Assembly: GCF_029193595.2 (NCBI RefSeq)
Contig: NZ_CP135052.1
Coordinates: forward strand, 3,162,001-3,226,000
DNA: 64,000 bases
Reading direction: 5' to 3'
From: Providencia hangzhouensis
GTDB taxonomy: Bacteria; Pseudomonadota; Gammaproteobacteria; Enterobacterales; Enterobacteriaceae
Under the pieces are notes generated by a model that was not told where the DNA came from, searched no databases, and was given only the letters and a program-made list of their open reading frames with translations. The first letter of the stretch is position 1. The number at the start of each line of letters is the position of its first letter. The position numbers and the translations under genes are program-made. Shown here in pieces: positions 1 through 10,384 of this stretch.

Positions 1-1577
1 AAATGGCTGCAAAATACGGTTACGATATTTCTGCACCAGCAACAAACGCACAAGAAGCAGTACAGTGGACTTACTTCGGTTACTTAGCCGCTGTTAAATC
101 ACAAAACGGTGCTGCAATGTCATTTGGTCGTGTTTCTACCTTCTTAGACGTGTATATCCAACGTGACTTAGAAGCAGGTAAAATCACCGAACAACAAGCG
201 CAAGAATTGATTGACCACTTAGTCATGAAACTGCGTATGGTACGTTTCTTACGTACTCCTGAATACGATGAGCTGTTCTCTGGTGACCCAATCTGGGCAA
301 CTGAATCATTAGCAGGTATGGGCCTTGATGGCCGTACTCTGGTAACGAAAAGCACATTCCGTTTCCTGAACACACTGTATACCATGGGCCCATCTCCTGA
401 GCCAAACATGACTATCCTGTGGTCAGAAAAACTGCCAATGAATTTCAAAAAATTCGCAGCTAAAGTGTCTATCGATACCTCATCAGTTCAGTATGAAAAT
501 GATGACCTGATGCGTCCAGACTTCAATAACGATGACTACGCAATTGCATGTTGCGTCAGCCCAATGATTGTTGGTAAACAAATGCAGTTCTTCGGTGCTC
601 GCGCAAACTTAGCGAAAACCATGCTGTATACCATCAACGGTGGTGTTGATGAAAAACTGAAAATGCAAGTTGGTCCTAAACATGCACCAATCATGGACGA
701 GGTCTTAGATTTCGATACTGTGATGAACCAAATGGACCACTTCATGGATTGGTTAGCAACTCAGTACGTCACTGCACTGAACTGCATCCACTTCATGCAC
801 GATAAATACAGCTATGAAGCTTCGCTGATGGCGTTACATGACCGTGATGTTTATCGCACCATGGCTTGTGGTATTGCGGGTCTATCTGTTGCTGCTGACT
901 CACTGTCTGCAATCAAATATGCGAAAGTTAAACCAATTCGTGATGAAGACGGTATCGCTATCGACTTCGAAATCGAAGGTGAATATCCACAATTTGGTAA
1001 CAACGATTCTCGTGTAGATGATATCGCGTGTGACTTAGTTGAACGTTTCATGAAGAAAATTCAGAAACTGCCTACTTACCGTAACGCGGTACCAACTCAG
1101 TCAATCCTGACCATCACCTCTAACGTAGTGTATGGTAAGAAAACAGGTAATACACCAGATGGCCGTCGTGCAGGTGCACCATTCGGACCAGGTGCAAACC
1201 CAATGCACGGTCGTGACCAAAAAGGTGCGGTAGCTTCACTGACTTCTGTTGCTAAACTGCCATTTGCTTACGCGAAAGATGGTATTTCTTATACTTTCTC
1301 TATCGTACCAAATGCGTTAGGTAAAGATGATGATGTTCGTAAAACGAACTTAGCGGGTCTGATGGATGGTTACTTCCACCACGAAGCGTCTATCGAAGGC
1401 GGCCAGCATCTGAACGTTAACGTTATGAACCGTGAAATGCTGTTAGATGCAATGGAAAACCCAGAGAAGTACCCACAACTGACTATCCGTGTATCTGGTT
1501 ATGCTGTACGTTTCAACTCACTGACTAAAGAACAACAGCAAGACGTTATTACTCGTACTTTCACCAGTACAATGTAA
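1..1577 (+). CDS. pflB: Formate C-acetyltransferase (pyruvate formate-lyase), 3' part
   Basis: This is the C-terminal 524 or so residues of pyruvate formate-lyase, which splits pyruvate with CoA into acetyl-CoA and formate during anaerobic growth in the cytoplasm. The 5' end lies outside the window; codons are read in the frame starting at base 3. The catalytic cysteine pair is seen in IACCVSPM (codons 549-554). The glycine that carries the radical is in RVSGYAV (codon 1497-1499). Offsetting these against E. coli Cys418/419 and Gly734 gives a consistent shift of 235 residues, so about 235 residues are missing and the rest is full length and intact. pflA follows on the same strand, separated by several hairpins. 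The identity is essentially certain. Confidence 0.98.
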   Translation, partial: MAAKYGYDISAPATNAQEAVQWTYFGYLAAVKSQNGAAMSFGRVSTFLDVYIQRDLEAGKITEQQAQELIDHLVMKLRMVRFLRTPEYDELFSGDPIWATESLAGMGLDGRTLVTKSTFRFLNTLYTMGPSPEPNMTILWSEKLPMNFKKFAAKVSIDTSSVQYENDDLMRPDFNNDDYAIACCVSPMIVGKQMQFFGARANLAKTMLYTINGGVDEKLKMQVGPKHAPIMDEVLDFDTVMNQMDHFMDWLATQYVTALNCIHFMHDKYSYEASLMALHDRDVYRTMACGIAGLSVAADSLSAIKYAKVKPIRDEDGIAIDFEIEGEYPQFGNNDSRVDDIACDLVERFMKKIQKLPTYRNAVPTQSILTITSNVVYGKKTGNTPDGRRAGAPFGPGANPMHGRDQKGAVASLTSVAKLPFAYAKDGISYTFSIVPNALGKDDDVRKTNLAGLMDGYFHHEASIEGGQHLNVNVMNREMLLDAMENPEKYPQLTIRVSGYAVRFNSLTKEQQQDVITRTFTSTM

Positions 1578-1607
1578 TAATTAGCTCATTAAAATAAAGT
1601 AAATTAA

Positions 1608-1628
1608 AGACCCCGCTTTACGGGGTCT
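1608..1628 (+). terminator. Hairpin downstream of pflB
   Basis: A 7-bp GC-rich stem (agacccc / ggggtct) with a short loop lies 31 bases after the pflB stop codon. There is no strong T-run after it, so termination may be partial and leave some read-through to pflA. Confidence 0.6.
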
Positions 1629-1638
1629 GAGGTTGTTG

Positions 1639-1675
1639 ACAAAGCGGGATAAAAGCGTGATTTTTCCCGCTTTGT
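1639..1675. repeat. Second inverted repeat in the pflB-pflA gap
   Basis: An 11-bp perfect inverted repeat (acaaagcggga / tcccgctttgt) with a 15-base spacer lies directly after the pflB hairpin. It could be a second terminator or a transcript-stabilising structure; no T-run follows. Confidence 0.5.
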
Positions 1676-1769
1676 GTTATCAGCCGAAAATCAATAAATT
1701 GATTTTCCTAGTTTATTTTCAAAACCTATTCGACTTGCCGCCAAACATAATATGTTTGTCAGCAGTCTG

Positions 1770-1792
1770 AGCCCCCTCAAGGGGGCTTTTTA
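1770..1792 (+). terminator. Rho-independent terminator before pflA
   Basis: Stem agccccc / gggggct with a tcaa tetraloop followed by tttt. This is the strongest terminator-like structure between pflB and pflA and ends 67 bases before the chosen pflA start. Confidence 0.75.
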
Positions 1793-1858
1793 TCTATACC
1801 AGCAACGATATTTTTGCTCTAAAGTTTGCGGTATGAAGGATATTTTGGAGTGCCTGCT

Positions 1859-2656
1859 ATGTCTATCGATGATACTAAAACCAAAACAATAGCGACGACT
1901 AATGTGACAGAAACCCCAACCACACTCGGCCGTATTCATTCGTTTGAATCATGCGGAACCGTTGATGGTCCTGGGATCCGTTTTATTGTGTTTTTCCAAG
2001 GCTGCTTAATGCGCTGCCTGTATTGCCATAACCGCGATACTTGGGATACCCACGGTGGCAATATTGTTACCGTTGAAGAATTAATGAAAGAAGCCGTAAC
2101 CTATCGCCACTTTATGAATGCGACTGGCGGAGGTGTTACCGCCTCAGGCGGAGAAGCTATCTTACAAGCTGAATTTGTACGTGACTGGTTCCGTGCCTGT
2201 AAAAAAGAAAATATTCATACTTGCCTTGATACCAATGGATTCGTGCGCCGCTACGACCCAGTGATTGATGAACTGATGGATGTCACTGACTTAGTGATGT
2301 TAGATTTAAAGCAAATCGATGATGAAATTCATCAAAAATTAGTGGGTGTTTCTAACCATCGTACTTTGGAATTTGCTCGTTACCTTGCCAAACGCAACCA
2401 GAAAACTTGGGTACGCTATGTTGTCGTGCCGGGTTGGAGTGATGATGACCATTCAGTACATTTACTGGGCGAATTTACCAAAGATATGAGCAATATCGAA
2501 AAAATCGAATTACTGCCCTACCACGAACTCGGTAAACACAAATGGGAAACCATGGGTGAAGAATACAAACTAGATGGCGTTAGACCACCATCAAAAGAAG
2601 TGATGGAACGAGTTAAAAGTATTCTAGAAAGTTATGGTCACAAAGTAATGTACTAA
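1859..2656 (+). CDS. pflA: Pyruvate formate-lyase 1-activating enzyme
   Basis: This radical SAM enzyme puts the glycyl radical on PflB using S-adenosylmethionine and a [4Fe-4S] cluster. The cluster motif CxxxCxxC is seen as CLMRCLYC, followed by [11 protein letters not shown], and the [10 protein letters not shown] stretch of the SAM site is present. The ATG at 1859 is preferred because GGAG (1847-1850) sits 8 bases upstream. An in-frame TTG at 1826 would add 11 residues but lacks this support. With this start the protein is 265 residues, about 20 longer than E. coli PflA. The extra part is a Thr-rich N-terminal extension before the conserved [16 protein letters not shown]. It follows pflB as in other Enterobacterales. 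Confidence 0.97.
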   Translation: MSIDDTKTKTIATTNVTETPTTLGRIHSFESCGTVDGPGIRFIVFFQGCLMRCLYCHNRDTWDTHGGNIVTVEELMKEAVTYRHFMNATGGGVTASGGEAILQAEFVRDWFRACKKENIHTCLDTNGFVRRYDPVIDELMDVTDLVMLDLKQIDDEIHQKLVGVSNHRTLEFARYLAKRNQKTWVRYVVVPGWSDDDHSVHLLGEFTKDMSNIEKIELLPYHELGKHKWETMGEEYKLDGVRPPSKEVMERVKSILESYGHKVMY

Positions 2657-2663
2657 CCAATTT

Positions 2664-2690
2664 GAGGCTCTTTATAGAGCCTCTGCTTTA
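2664..2690. terminator. Terminator hairpin after pflA
   Basis: Stem gaggctc / gagcctc with a 6-base loop lies 7 bases past the pflA stop. It sits between pflA and the convergent DUF2000 gene, so it may serve both. The T-run on the plus side is weak (tgcttta). Confidence 0.6.
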
Positions 2691-2703
2691 TCTGCCATTA
2701 TTC

Positions 2704-3126
2704 CTATCTAAACAAAGGTAAGTGGCCAATAAGCTGCGTCACCGCCTTTTTATTTCCTACCAACCCAATACCAGCTAACTGAATATTTTTATATTCGTGT
2801 TCTAATAATTTTTGCTGATACTCATCATAAGTCCGGCACGATTGTGCCAATAAGCTAAAAGGAATAATGTATATTTCATTTACCTTTAATGCAGCCACTT
2901 CAATCTCTTTAATATACTGCTCCGGTGATTTTAAAATCGGTAATGGCGCATAAATCACACCGGGATAATTGATATTATCCGCACTGTTCAAATCTTCCCC
3001 TACTATATTGTTAACTTTATTTCCTAAACTCACGCCAATCACACTAGCGGCATTCATTGCCAACCCGTTAGATAAATCCTGATTAACGACGATAGCGCAA
3101 CGATGCTCAGCTGGATTAAATATCAT
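2704..3126 (-). CDS. DUF2000 family protein
   Basis: A 140-residue cytoplasmic protein that resembles the DUF2000 family, a group with a peptidyl-tRNA-hydrolase-II-like fold and no settled function. Typical features are the N-terminal stretch HRCAIVVNQDLSNGLAMNAA, in which an NxxL..GLAxNA pattern recurs in the family, and a C-terminal half with alternating strands and helices. There is no signal peptide or membrane segment. It is transcribed divergently from the AsnC-type regulator at 3276, 149 bases apart, which suggests that regulator controls it. The family assignment is from recalled motif similarity; the function is unknown. Confidence 0.75.
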   Translation of the reverse strand: MIFNPAEHRCAIVVNQDLSNGLAMNAASVIGVSLGNKVNNIVGEDLNSADNINYPGVIYAPLPILKSPEQYIKEIEVAALKVNEIYIIPFSLLAQSCRTYDEYQQKLLEHEYKNIQLAGIGLVGNKKAVTQLIGHLPLFR

Positions 3127-3275
3127 TCCTGTCCCCTATGATTTTATGTGTATTCAATTTCCCAATAATTATGGCATTTAAAGAAAGAAATAGGCTTTCT
3201 AACTCAGTCATTACACGCTAAGATTTAGGTAAATTTATCCCATTTAAAGCATTTTTAAGGTAGAGATTTTCATTT

Positions 3276-3743
3276 ATGGCAATAGATAAGACAGAAATAA
3301 AAATACTAAAGTTACTACAAGATGACGCTCGAATAACTAACCAAGTGCTTGCCGAAAAAGTAGGCATGTCAGCCTCTCCCTGTTGGCGAAGGGTTAAAAA
3401 ATTAGAAGAAGAAAATATTATTCAAGGATATCGCGCCATTCTCAATCGTAAAAAGATTGGCTTAGGTGTGATGGTTTTTGTTCGCGTCATTATTGATAGT
3501 GATAGCGAGGCTGAAGCACAAAAATTTGAACAAGAAGTGACTGAGCTAGAAAATGTCGTCGCTTGCTACAGTATTGGTGGTGATACTGACTTTTTATTAC
3601 AGGTTGTATCCCATGATTTAGACTCCTATGCCGACTTTGCTATGACGGTTATTCGCCGGTTACCGGGTATCAAAGAAATGCAAAGTATGTTTGTACTTAA
3701 AGAAATTAAGCCGTTGGATGCTTACCCAATATCACTTATTTAG
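3276..3743 (+). CDS. Lrp/AsnC family transcriptional regulator
   Basis: A 155-residue feast/famine regulator. The N-terminal winged helix-turn-helix (about residues 1-60) contains ARITNQVLAEKVGMSASPCW, the usual recognition-helix pattern. The C-terminal RAM ligand-binding domain (about 65-150) contains CYSIGGDTDFLLQVV. Length is normal for the family. It is a paralogue of the global Lrp encoded at 15166-15660, not Lrp itself. It is divergent from the DUF2000 gene, the usual arrangement for a local regulator with its target. The effector is probably an amino acid but cannot be read from the sequence. Confidence 0.92.
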   Translation: MAIDKTEIKILKLLQDDARITNQVLAEKVGMSASPCWRRVKKLEEENIIQGYRAILNRKKIGLGVMVFVRVIIDSDSEAEAQKFEQEVTELENVVACYSIGGDTDFLLQVVSHDLDSYADFAMTVIRRLPGIKEMQSMFVLKEIKPLDAYPISLI

Positions 3744-4089
3744 CTTTTAAATTAAATAAAATCTTACTTAATTATTATGAATCGTGATTATTTAATTGAC
3801 GATTTAACCTTGTTGATAGAACCAAAAAATAGCTTTTTTCACTAAATATACTAAATATTCGTATTTTATTCAGTACATTAAGGAATAGATAACCTTCTTA
3901 TTTCGATAGAAAATATTTTATACAAGAAAATTTTAATCAAAAATACCTTACCAGAATAGTCTGCTTTATAATAAGCTAACTTATCTGCATACTACTGCCG
4001 ATAAGTTACAAAAATGAGTATAATCTCAAAAAACTTATTAATAATAATATATCGCTAATTCACTACGACTAACAGGTTCCTTTTTTATC
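3744..4089. other. Intergenic region, AT-rich, with an inverted repeat
   Basis: 346 bases without a convincing gene. The visible structure is a 9-bp inverted repeat, taacttatc (3977-3985) and gataagtta (4000-4008), about 80 bases before the next start codon. It could be an operator or an mRNA leader hairpin of the membrane protein gene. Confidence 0.5.
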
Positions 4090-4896
4090 ATGAATAATGA
4101 AAACTTCAGTGCAGATAACAATCCTGCACCTACAATTAACGCACAAACTCAAGCCGATACATTCGTTTTTCACGCAGAACCTCGCGCAGTAGATGCAGGT
4201 GAAGGTGTTAACTGGATCAGCCAATCATGGTCTCTCGTTAAAGAAAAACTGGGAATGTGGATCCTAATTAACATCGTTCTGTTTGCGGTGATCTTTATCA
4301 TTTCAATGATCCCATTCTTGAACTTACTGATTACTTTTATTACACCTATTTTTATCGGTGGTATTATTGCTATCAGTGAAAATCAACGTAAAACAGGCCA
4401 AGCAGAAATCGGCTTATTATTTGCAGGCTTCCAAAATAAATTTGGTACCCTATTTGCCGTTGGAGCCATCAACTTTGCTGCTAACTTAGTAGGAATGATC
4501 ATCGCATTTATTATCGGTGGTTCTGCAATGTTCGGTTTACTGATGGAAAGCAACCAATACGGTTCGCCATCTGACGCGGCTATCCTTGCGTCTTCAGGTA
4601 CATTCTTCTTTGCAATCATCATAATGGCCATTGCAGCATTAGTGGGTACAGCCTTAACTTGGTTTGCTCCTGCATTAGTGATGAACCATGATTTCACTGT
4701 TGGCGCTGCAATCTCAGCAAGCTTACAAGCTGTTAAGAAAAACCTCCTACCAGGTATCCTGTTCTTTATCGTTTTATCAATCTTAATGATAATTTCAGTT
4801 ATCCCATTAGGTTTAGGTTTATTAGTTTCTATGCCAATTATGTATGTTTGCTATTACAGCAGTTATCGCAGCCTGTTTTTCTCACAAGTAAAATAA
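4090..4896 (+). CDS. BPSS1780-type integral membrane protein
   Basis: A 268-residue inner-membrane protein. The first 45 residues are hydrophilic. They end in the stretch PRAVDAGEGVNWISQSWSLV, which resembles the conserved entry segment of the BPSS1780 membrane-protein family. Five to six hydrophobic segments follow (about 57-85, 90-100, 120-145, 172-195 and 217-255). No catalytic motif is visible. It stands alone between an AsnC-type regulator and a broken LysR gene and has its own terminator, so it is probably monocistronic. The ribosome binding site is weak. Function unknown; the family call is from motif memory. Confidence 0.7.
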   Translation: MNNENFSADNNPAPTINAQTQADTFVFHAEPRAVDAGEGVNWISQSWSLVKEKLGMWILINIVLFAVIFIISMIPFLNLLITFITPIFIGGIIAISENQRKTGQAEIGLLFAGFQNKFGTLFAVGAINFAANLVGMIIAFIIGGSAMFGLLMESNQYGSPSDAAILASSGTFFFAIIIMAIAALVGTALTWFAPALVMNHDFTVGAAISASLQAVKKNLLPGILFFIVLSILMIISVIPLGLGLLVSMPIMYVCYYSSYRSLFFSQVK

Positions 4897-4944
4897 ACCA
4901 AAATCTAATGATTTGACGACTTTGTTAAATCATTAAATCTAAAA

Positions 4945-4970
4945 AAAGGAAAGCAATTGCTTTCCTTTTT
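4945..4970 (+). terminator. Rho-independent terminator
   Basis: A near-perfect palindrome (aaaggaaagc aattgctttccttt) ending in ttttt lies 48 bases after the membrane protein stop codon. Confidence 0.8.
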
Positions 4971-5047
4971 GCTATCCCGAAAAAATTCACATATATTCCT
5001 TTAAATGATAATTTCCCTCTTCTTTTCATAATTTGGAGTTGTTTTCC

Positions 5048-5948
5048 ATGTATTTCGATACCACTGATTTAAAACTGTGTGTTAATGTCGCCAATGCAGG
5101 AAGCATCACCCAAGGAGCGAAACTAACTTATCTTACACTGCAATCTGCAATCTGCAAGTGAACGAATACGTGGGTTAGAAAATGAATTAAACATCGATAT
5201 ATTTATTCGTTCAGTGAAAGGGGTTTCATTATCGAATGCAGGTCATGCATTTATTGAGCATGCGAAAACAATTTTGCAGCAAATTGAATTAATGCAAGAT
5301 GAACTGCGAAAATATAGTCGACACCTGCGTGGGCATATTAATATTCTTTGTAATACTTCAGCTCAAATGGAATTTTTACCCGCCCGTGTTAGCGCTTATT
5401 TACGACAACAACCCACTATGTCTGTATCCGTGAAAGAAATGCCAAGTGCTAATATCGTCACTGCCATCAAAAATAAAATTGCAGATATTGGTATTATCGC
5501 AGATTCTACTGACCTCACTGGTCTGGATATTCGTCCATTCAGCTCAGATGAATTAGTCGTTTTTGCCCATAAAGATAGCCTTTGGGTAAGCCAAAAAAGC
5601 GTTCTATTTTCTGATATTATTGATGCTGAATTTATTGGTTTAATGGAAGATAACCCATTACAAAAACATATTGATAATAACGCTAAACAACAAGGCAAAC
5701 GGCTCAACTACCGGATACGCATGCCAACACTAGATGCGGTAATGCAAGGGGTTAACGATGGAATTGGCATTGCTATTATTCCCAAACAAGCGGCACAGCG
5801 TAGTCAATTTTCTACTAGTAAAATACTGCAATTGACCGAAGATTGGGCATGCCGAAAATTAGTTATCTGCGCACGAGATTTCAGCCAATTACCTGATTAT
5901 ACCAACGAGTTTATTCATTTTTTAATTAACTGGTCATCTGAAAGCTAA
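5048..5948 (+). pseudogene. LysR family regulator, frameshifted by a 7-bp duplication
   Basis: The ATG at 5048 has a GGAG upstream and opens a LysR helix-turn-helix (NVANAGSITQGAKLTYLTLQ). The frame stops at 5159-5161 after 37 codons. The rest (SERIRGLENELNIDIFIRSV onward, including the substrate-binding domain) continues in another frame to 5948. At the break the heptamer ctgcaat is repeated (5138-5144, 5145-5151) and followed by ctgcaag. Removing 7 bases gives LTLQSASERIRGLE, exactly the family pattern, and a 297-residue protein of normal length. The downstream part could only start internally without the DNA-binding domain. It ends 15 bases inside the convergent exporter gene, its probable former target. 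Confidence 0.88.
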
Positions 5949-6662
5949 TTTTGCCGTCATGTAAATCCCTAATCCGATTAACCCAATAAAAAAGCAACGA
6001 CGGAATAATTTCTCGCTAATAATCTTGCGTAAATATTGACCAAGATACATTCCACCAATAGCAGGTATTAAGGCAAAGGCAGATAAACTCCAATTAATAT
6101 CATATTGTTGATGGTCAATGGATAACTTGATGGCTAATGCAACTGTTGATGCGGTAAATGCTAACCCTAGAGCCTGAATAAGCTCATCTTTATTTAATTT
6201 TAAGGTTTGCAAATAAGGAACTGCTGGAATAACAAATACTCCTGTAGCTGCTGTAATTACACCTGTAATATAACCCACTGTTGGCGAAAGCCATGTTTCA
6301 TGTTTCTCGAAAGATGGCGTTTTTTTAGCAATTAAGCCCCAAATTCCATAGATAATAAGCACGATACCCAGTGTAGGTAGTGTCCAACGAGATGCCGAGG
6401 TTAAAGAAGGTAAAAAACTGAATAATGTGCCAAGCATGACCCCAATAATAAAACCACTGAGCCGTTTGATTAGTGCCATAAATTGTGGGCCAATCAATAA
6501 TTGCCATATATTAGTAATTAATGACGGAATAATTAATAAGCTCGCAGCTGCAGCAGGCTCCATTGATGTGCTTAATAACCCCATCGCGATTGTTGGTAGG
6601 CCTAGCCCGATCACCCCTTTTACAATACCTGCTAATAAGAAAACACCAATAATTACACCCAT
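5934..6662 (-). CDS. TauE/SafE family sulfite/organosulfur exporter-like permease
   Basis: A 242-residue membrane protein of the TSUP (TauE/SafE) family, which moves sulfite, sulfonates or related organic anions. It shows the family's two-repeat layout. The N-terminal stretch GVIIGVFLLAGIVKGVIGLG carries the conserved G-xx-KGxxGxG pattern, and a second repeat begins near TVGYITGVITAATGVFVIP. About eight hydrophobic segments are visible. ATG at 6660-6662 is chosen because GGAG lies 8 bases upstream; a GTG 9 bases earlier would sit almost on the ribosome site. The 3' end overlaps the broken LysR gene by 15 bases, tail to tail. The substrate is unknown. Confidence 0.87.
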   Translation of the reverse strand: MGVIIGVFLLAGIVKGVIGLGLPTIAMGLLSTSMEPAAAASLLIIPSLITNIWQLLIGPQFMALIKRLSGFIIGVMLGTLFSFLPSLTSASRWTLPTLGIVLIIYGIWGLIAKKTPSFEKHETWLSPTVGYITGVITAATGVFVIPAVPYLQTLKLNKDELIQALGLAFTASTVALAIKLSIDHQQYDINWSLSAFALIPAIGGMYLGQYLRKIISEKLFRRCFFIGLIGLGIYMTAKLAFR

Positions 6663-6744
6663 CAATATCACTCCGATAAATTTACTTTACCGTAGATTAA
6701 TGTCATGCATTGAATGCTGCTATTTGGAAAATATTGAGGGGGGA

Positions 6745-6759
6745 TCAGGTTTAACCTGA
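6745..6759. repeat. Short palindrome upstream of the TauE/SafE gene
   Basis: tcaggtt-t-aacctga is a perfect 7-bp dyad located about 85 bases upstream of the exporter start codon. It may be an operator or part of the flank of the nearby IS element; nothing else distinguishes these options. Confidence 0.35.
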
Positions 6760-6801
6760 GGATGCTTTTTCCAGAACACTTTAAATTTACACAATAAATA
6801 T

Positions 6802-6820
6802 CCTCCGGCATAGCCGGAGG
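6802..6820. repeat. IS right-end hairpin
   Basis: cctccggc-ata-gccggagg, an 8-bp stem with a 3-base loop. In the IS200/IS605 family such a subterminal hairpin is recognised by TnpA for single-strand cleavage. Confidence 0.75.
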
Positions 6821-6901
6821 TTTTTAATATGCGCCTATAAGGCTTTGTTACCAGCCGCGCCCTAACAGGCGCATAACGGCCCTGACATTTGCATCTATGG
6901 A

Positions 6902-7360
6902 TTACTTACGGCCCGTAAACGGGCTGCCCGGATAGGGGATCGACAATTGCTCTCCCAATTTATCCTGTTCTAACTGATGTTTTATATATTCTTGTATTCG
7001 TTTCGTATTCTTTCCTACCGTATCAACATAGTACCCTCTGCACCAAAACTCTCTATTTCGATATTTAAACTTTAAATCCCCAAATTGCTCATAAAGCATT
7101 AGGCTACTTTTTCCTTTTAAATACCCCATAAAGCTCGAAACACTCATCTTGGGTGGGATTTCTAGAAGCATGTGTATATGGTCAACACAACATTCTGCCT
7201 CCACTATCCTGACATTTTTCCACTCACACAATTTCCTTAAAATACTACCTATCGCCCTACGTTTTTCACCGTAGAAAACTTGCCTTCTATACTTTGGGGC
7301 AAAAACAATGTGATATTTACAATTCCATCGTGTATGCGCTAAGCTCTTTTCGTCCCCATT
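6902..7360 (-). CDS. tnpA: IS200/IS1541-type Y1 transposase TnpA, start codon apparently lost
   Basis: Encodes 152 residues nearly identical in pattern to IS200/IS1541 TnpA. The HUH metal-binding motif is in ECCVDHIHMLLEIPP, the catalytic tyrosine is probably in the helix around RGYYVDTVGKN, and the C-terminus is IPYPGSPFTGRK. The family start MGDEKS or MRDEKS is expected at 7360, but the codon there is AAT. The ATG one base further on (7357-7359), correctly spaced after the GGGGG ribosome site, reads ATG GGG ACG AAA AGA GCT TAG. Adding one G to the run would restore ATG GGG GAC GAA. So this copy looks inactivated by a single-base deletion unless translation starts upstream in frame, for example at the TTG at 7423. 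Confidence 0.85.
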   Translation of the reverse strand, partial: NGDEKSLAHTRWNCKYHIVFAPKYRRQVFYGEKRRAIGSILRKLCEWKNVRIVEAECCVDHIHMLLEIPPKMSVSSFMGYLKGKSSLMLYEQFGDLKFKYRNREFWCRGYYVDTVGKNTKRIQEYIKHQLEQDKLGEQLSIPYPGSPFTGRK

Positions 7361-7365
7361 GGGAC

Positions 7366-7434
7366 CCCCTTTTGATTTTTTGTTTGACTCTTGCAGTTGC
7401 CAGACCGCAAGGTGTTTTAACAAATCAAAAGGGG
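7366..7434 (-). promoter_or_regulatory. tnpA 5' UTR hairpin sequestering the ribosome site
   Basis: A perfect 13-bp inverted repeat (ccccttttgattt at 7366-7378, aaatcaaaagggg at 7422-7434) folds the tnpA leader. On the minus-strand transcript it buries the GGGG ribosome binding site just ahead of the start. IS200 elements are known to repress transposase translation with such a leader stem, so the position fits. Confidence 0.7.
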
Positions 7435-7470
7435 TTTTAATATCTTATTCAAAGCTGAAAGCTTTACGGA

Positions 7471-7491
7471 ACCCCCAGCCTAGCTGGGGGT
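7471..7491. repeat. IS left-end hairpin
   Basis: acccccagc-cta-gctgggggt, a 9-bp stem followed on the plus strand by ttt. In IS200 the left-end hairpin also acts as a terminator that blocks transcription coming in from outside. Confidence 0.75.
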
Positions 7492-7502
7492 TTTCTATGC
7501 AC

Positions 7503-7529
7503 AAAAAAACGCGACTGTCGTCAGTCGCG
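7503..7529 (-). terminator. serS Rho-independent terminator
   Basis: On the minus strand, the stem cgcgactg/cagtcgcg (7510-7529) is followed by seven T's (7503-7509), 27 bases after the serS stop codon. Confidence 0.88.
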
Positions 7530-7555
7530 CTTTATGTTTGAAAGAGTAACGGAAA

Positions 7556-8929
<1,374 letters not shown>

Positions 8930-8956
8930 CTATATAACCTTACCGCATTGCCTAGT

Positions 8957-10300
8957 TTAGCGATAGCGTTTTGTGGTGCTAATTTGATCCTGTTGGGCTA
9001 ACCAGTCTAATTTTTCAGCAAACTTGCTTTCTTGGCCCCGTTTCGTAGGGTAGTAATAACGTGTTGTTTGCATAGGTTCAGGAAAATAATTTTCTCCCGC
9101 AGCATATGCGTTAGGTTCATCATGTGCATAACGATATTCTTTCCCTGCACCCATTTCTTTTAATAGTTTAGTTGGGGCATTTCGAAGATGTTCTGGCACA
9201 TCGTAGTCTGGTTGCATTTGTGCATCTTTAATCGCTGCTTTATAGGCGGTATAAACCGCGTTACTTTTCGGCGCACAAGCTAAATAAACAATAGCTTGGG
9301 CAATTGCACGCTCGCCTTCGGCTGGCCCCACTCGCGTGAAGCAATCCCAAGCTGAAATGGCGACTTGCATCGCACGAGGATCCGCATTCCCCACATCTTC
9401 TGATGCAATTGCAAGTAGCCGACGGGCAACATACAGAGGGTCACCACCCGCAGTAATAATCCTTGCAAACCAATACAGTGCGGCATCTGGTGCTGAGCCT
9501 CTAATCGACTTATGCAGAGCAGAGATTAAGTCGTAATAACGGTCGCCTTTGTTATCAAACCGTGCAGTACGTTCACCGCTAACTTCTTTTAACAGATCAG
9601 CGGTTAAAATACGCTGCCCTTGGCTATCAGCCTCTGCCATATCTGCCATCATTTCCAGCAGATTTAATGAACGCCTAGCATCCCCATTAACCAACTGAGC
9701 GACCATTTTGCGCGTGTTATCAGGCAGAACAATATTTTGCCCACCAAGGCCACGAGATGAATCTGCCAGTGCTTGTAACAAGACCTGTTCAATATCATTT
9801 TCTTCAAGGGATTTAAGCAAATACACCCTAGCACGTGATAACAATGCGGAATTTAATTCAAATGATGGGTTTTCAGTTGTTGCACCAATAAATGTAATCG
9901 TGCCATCTTCTATATGAGGTAAAAATGCATCTTGCTGGCTTTTATTAAAACGATGAACCTCATCGACAAATAAAATGGTTCTCCGCCCCGCGCTGCGATT
10001 TTGCCGGGCTTTTTCGATGGATTCTCGAATTTCCTTAATACCAGAAGTAACTGCTGAAATACGTTCAATATCGGCTTGTGCATAATTACCAATAATTTCG
10101 GCAAGGGTTGTTTTACCTGTTCCAGGGGGCCCCCATAAAATCATGGAGTGCAGATGACCCGCTTTAATCGCACGTGGCAACGGTTTCCCCTCAGCCAATA
10201 AATGCTTTTGGCCAATATACTGTTCAAGGGTTTCAGGCCGCATTCTTGCTGCTAAAGGTTGAAATTCATTCTGCGAAAAATCAAGAGACAGGTTACCCAC
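8957..10300 (-). CDS. rarA: Replication-associated recombination protein A (AAA+ ATPase)
   Basis: RarA (MgsA) is a clamp-loader-like AAA+ ATPase that acts at stalled replication forks. Walker A is GPPGTGKTT, Walker B is in [12 protein letters not shown], and sensor 1 is in [11 protein letters not shown]. The C-terminal oligomerisation domain contains [12 protein letters not shown]. The length of 447 residues equals the E. coli protein. The start is a GTG at 10298-10300 with gagga a few bases upstream. It lies 84 bases downstream of lolA in the usual ftsK-lolA-rarA-serS order. Confidence 0.97.
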   Translation of the reverse strand: MGNLSLDFSQNEFQPLAARMRPETLEQYIGQKHLLAEGKPLPRAIKAGHLHSMILWGPPGTGKTTLAEIIGNYAQADIERISAVTSGIKEIRESIEKARQNRSAGRRTILFVDEVHRFNKSQQDAFLPHIEDGTITFIGATTENPSFELNSALLSRARVYLLKSLEENDIEQVLLQALADSSRGLGGQNIVLPDNTRKMVAQLVNGDARRSLNLLEMMADMAEADSQGQRILTADLLKEVSGERTARFDNKGDRYYDLISALHKSIRGSAPDAALYWFARIITAGGDPLYVARRLLAIASEDVGNADPRAMQVAISAWDCFTRVGPAEGERAIAQAIVYLACAPKSNAVYTAYKAAIKDAQMQPDYDVPEHLRNAPTKLLKEMGAGKEYRYAHDEPNAYAAGENYFPEPMQTTRYYYPTKRGQESKFAEKLDWLAQQDQISTTKRYR

Positions 10301-10384
10301 TATATCCTCTTTTTTACTTCTTAAAATATCTTATATTAACCAGCAAGTATGAATACTGCTGGCTCATATTTTCTCTAATCAAGC

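Larger units (their letters stand above)
6795..7503 (-). mobile_element. IS200/IS1541-like insertion sequence (ends approximate)
   Basis: A compact element of about 0.7 kb, the IS200 size, containing one Y1-type transposase gene and the expected subterminal hairpins: cctccggc/gccggagg at 6802-6820 downstream of tnpA, and acccccagc/gctgggggt at 7471-7491 upstream of it. Like other IS200-family elements it has no terminal inverted repeats and no obvious target duplication, so the exact ends cannot be fixed by eye. It lies between the TauE/SafE gene and the serS terminator, so it appears to have landed in neutral intergenic DNA. Confidence 0.85.
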
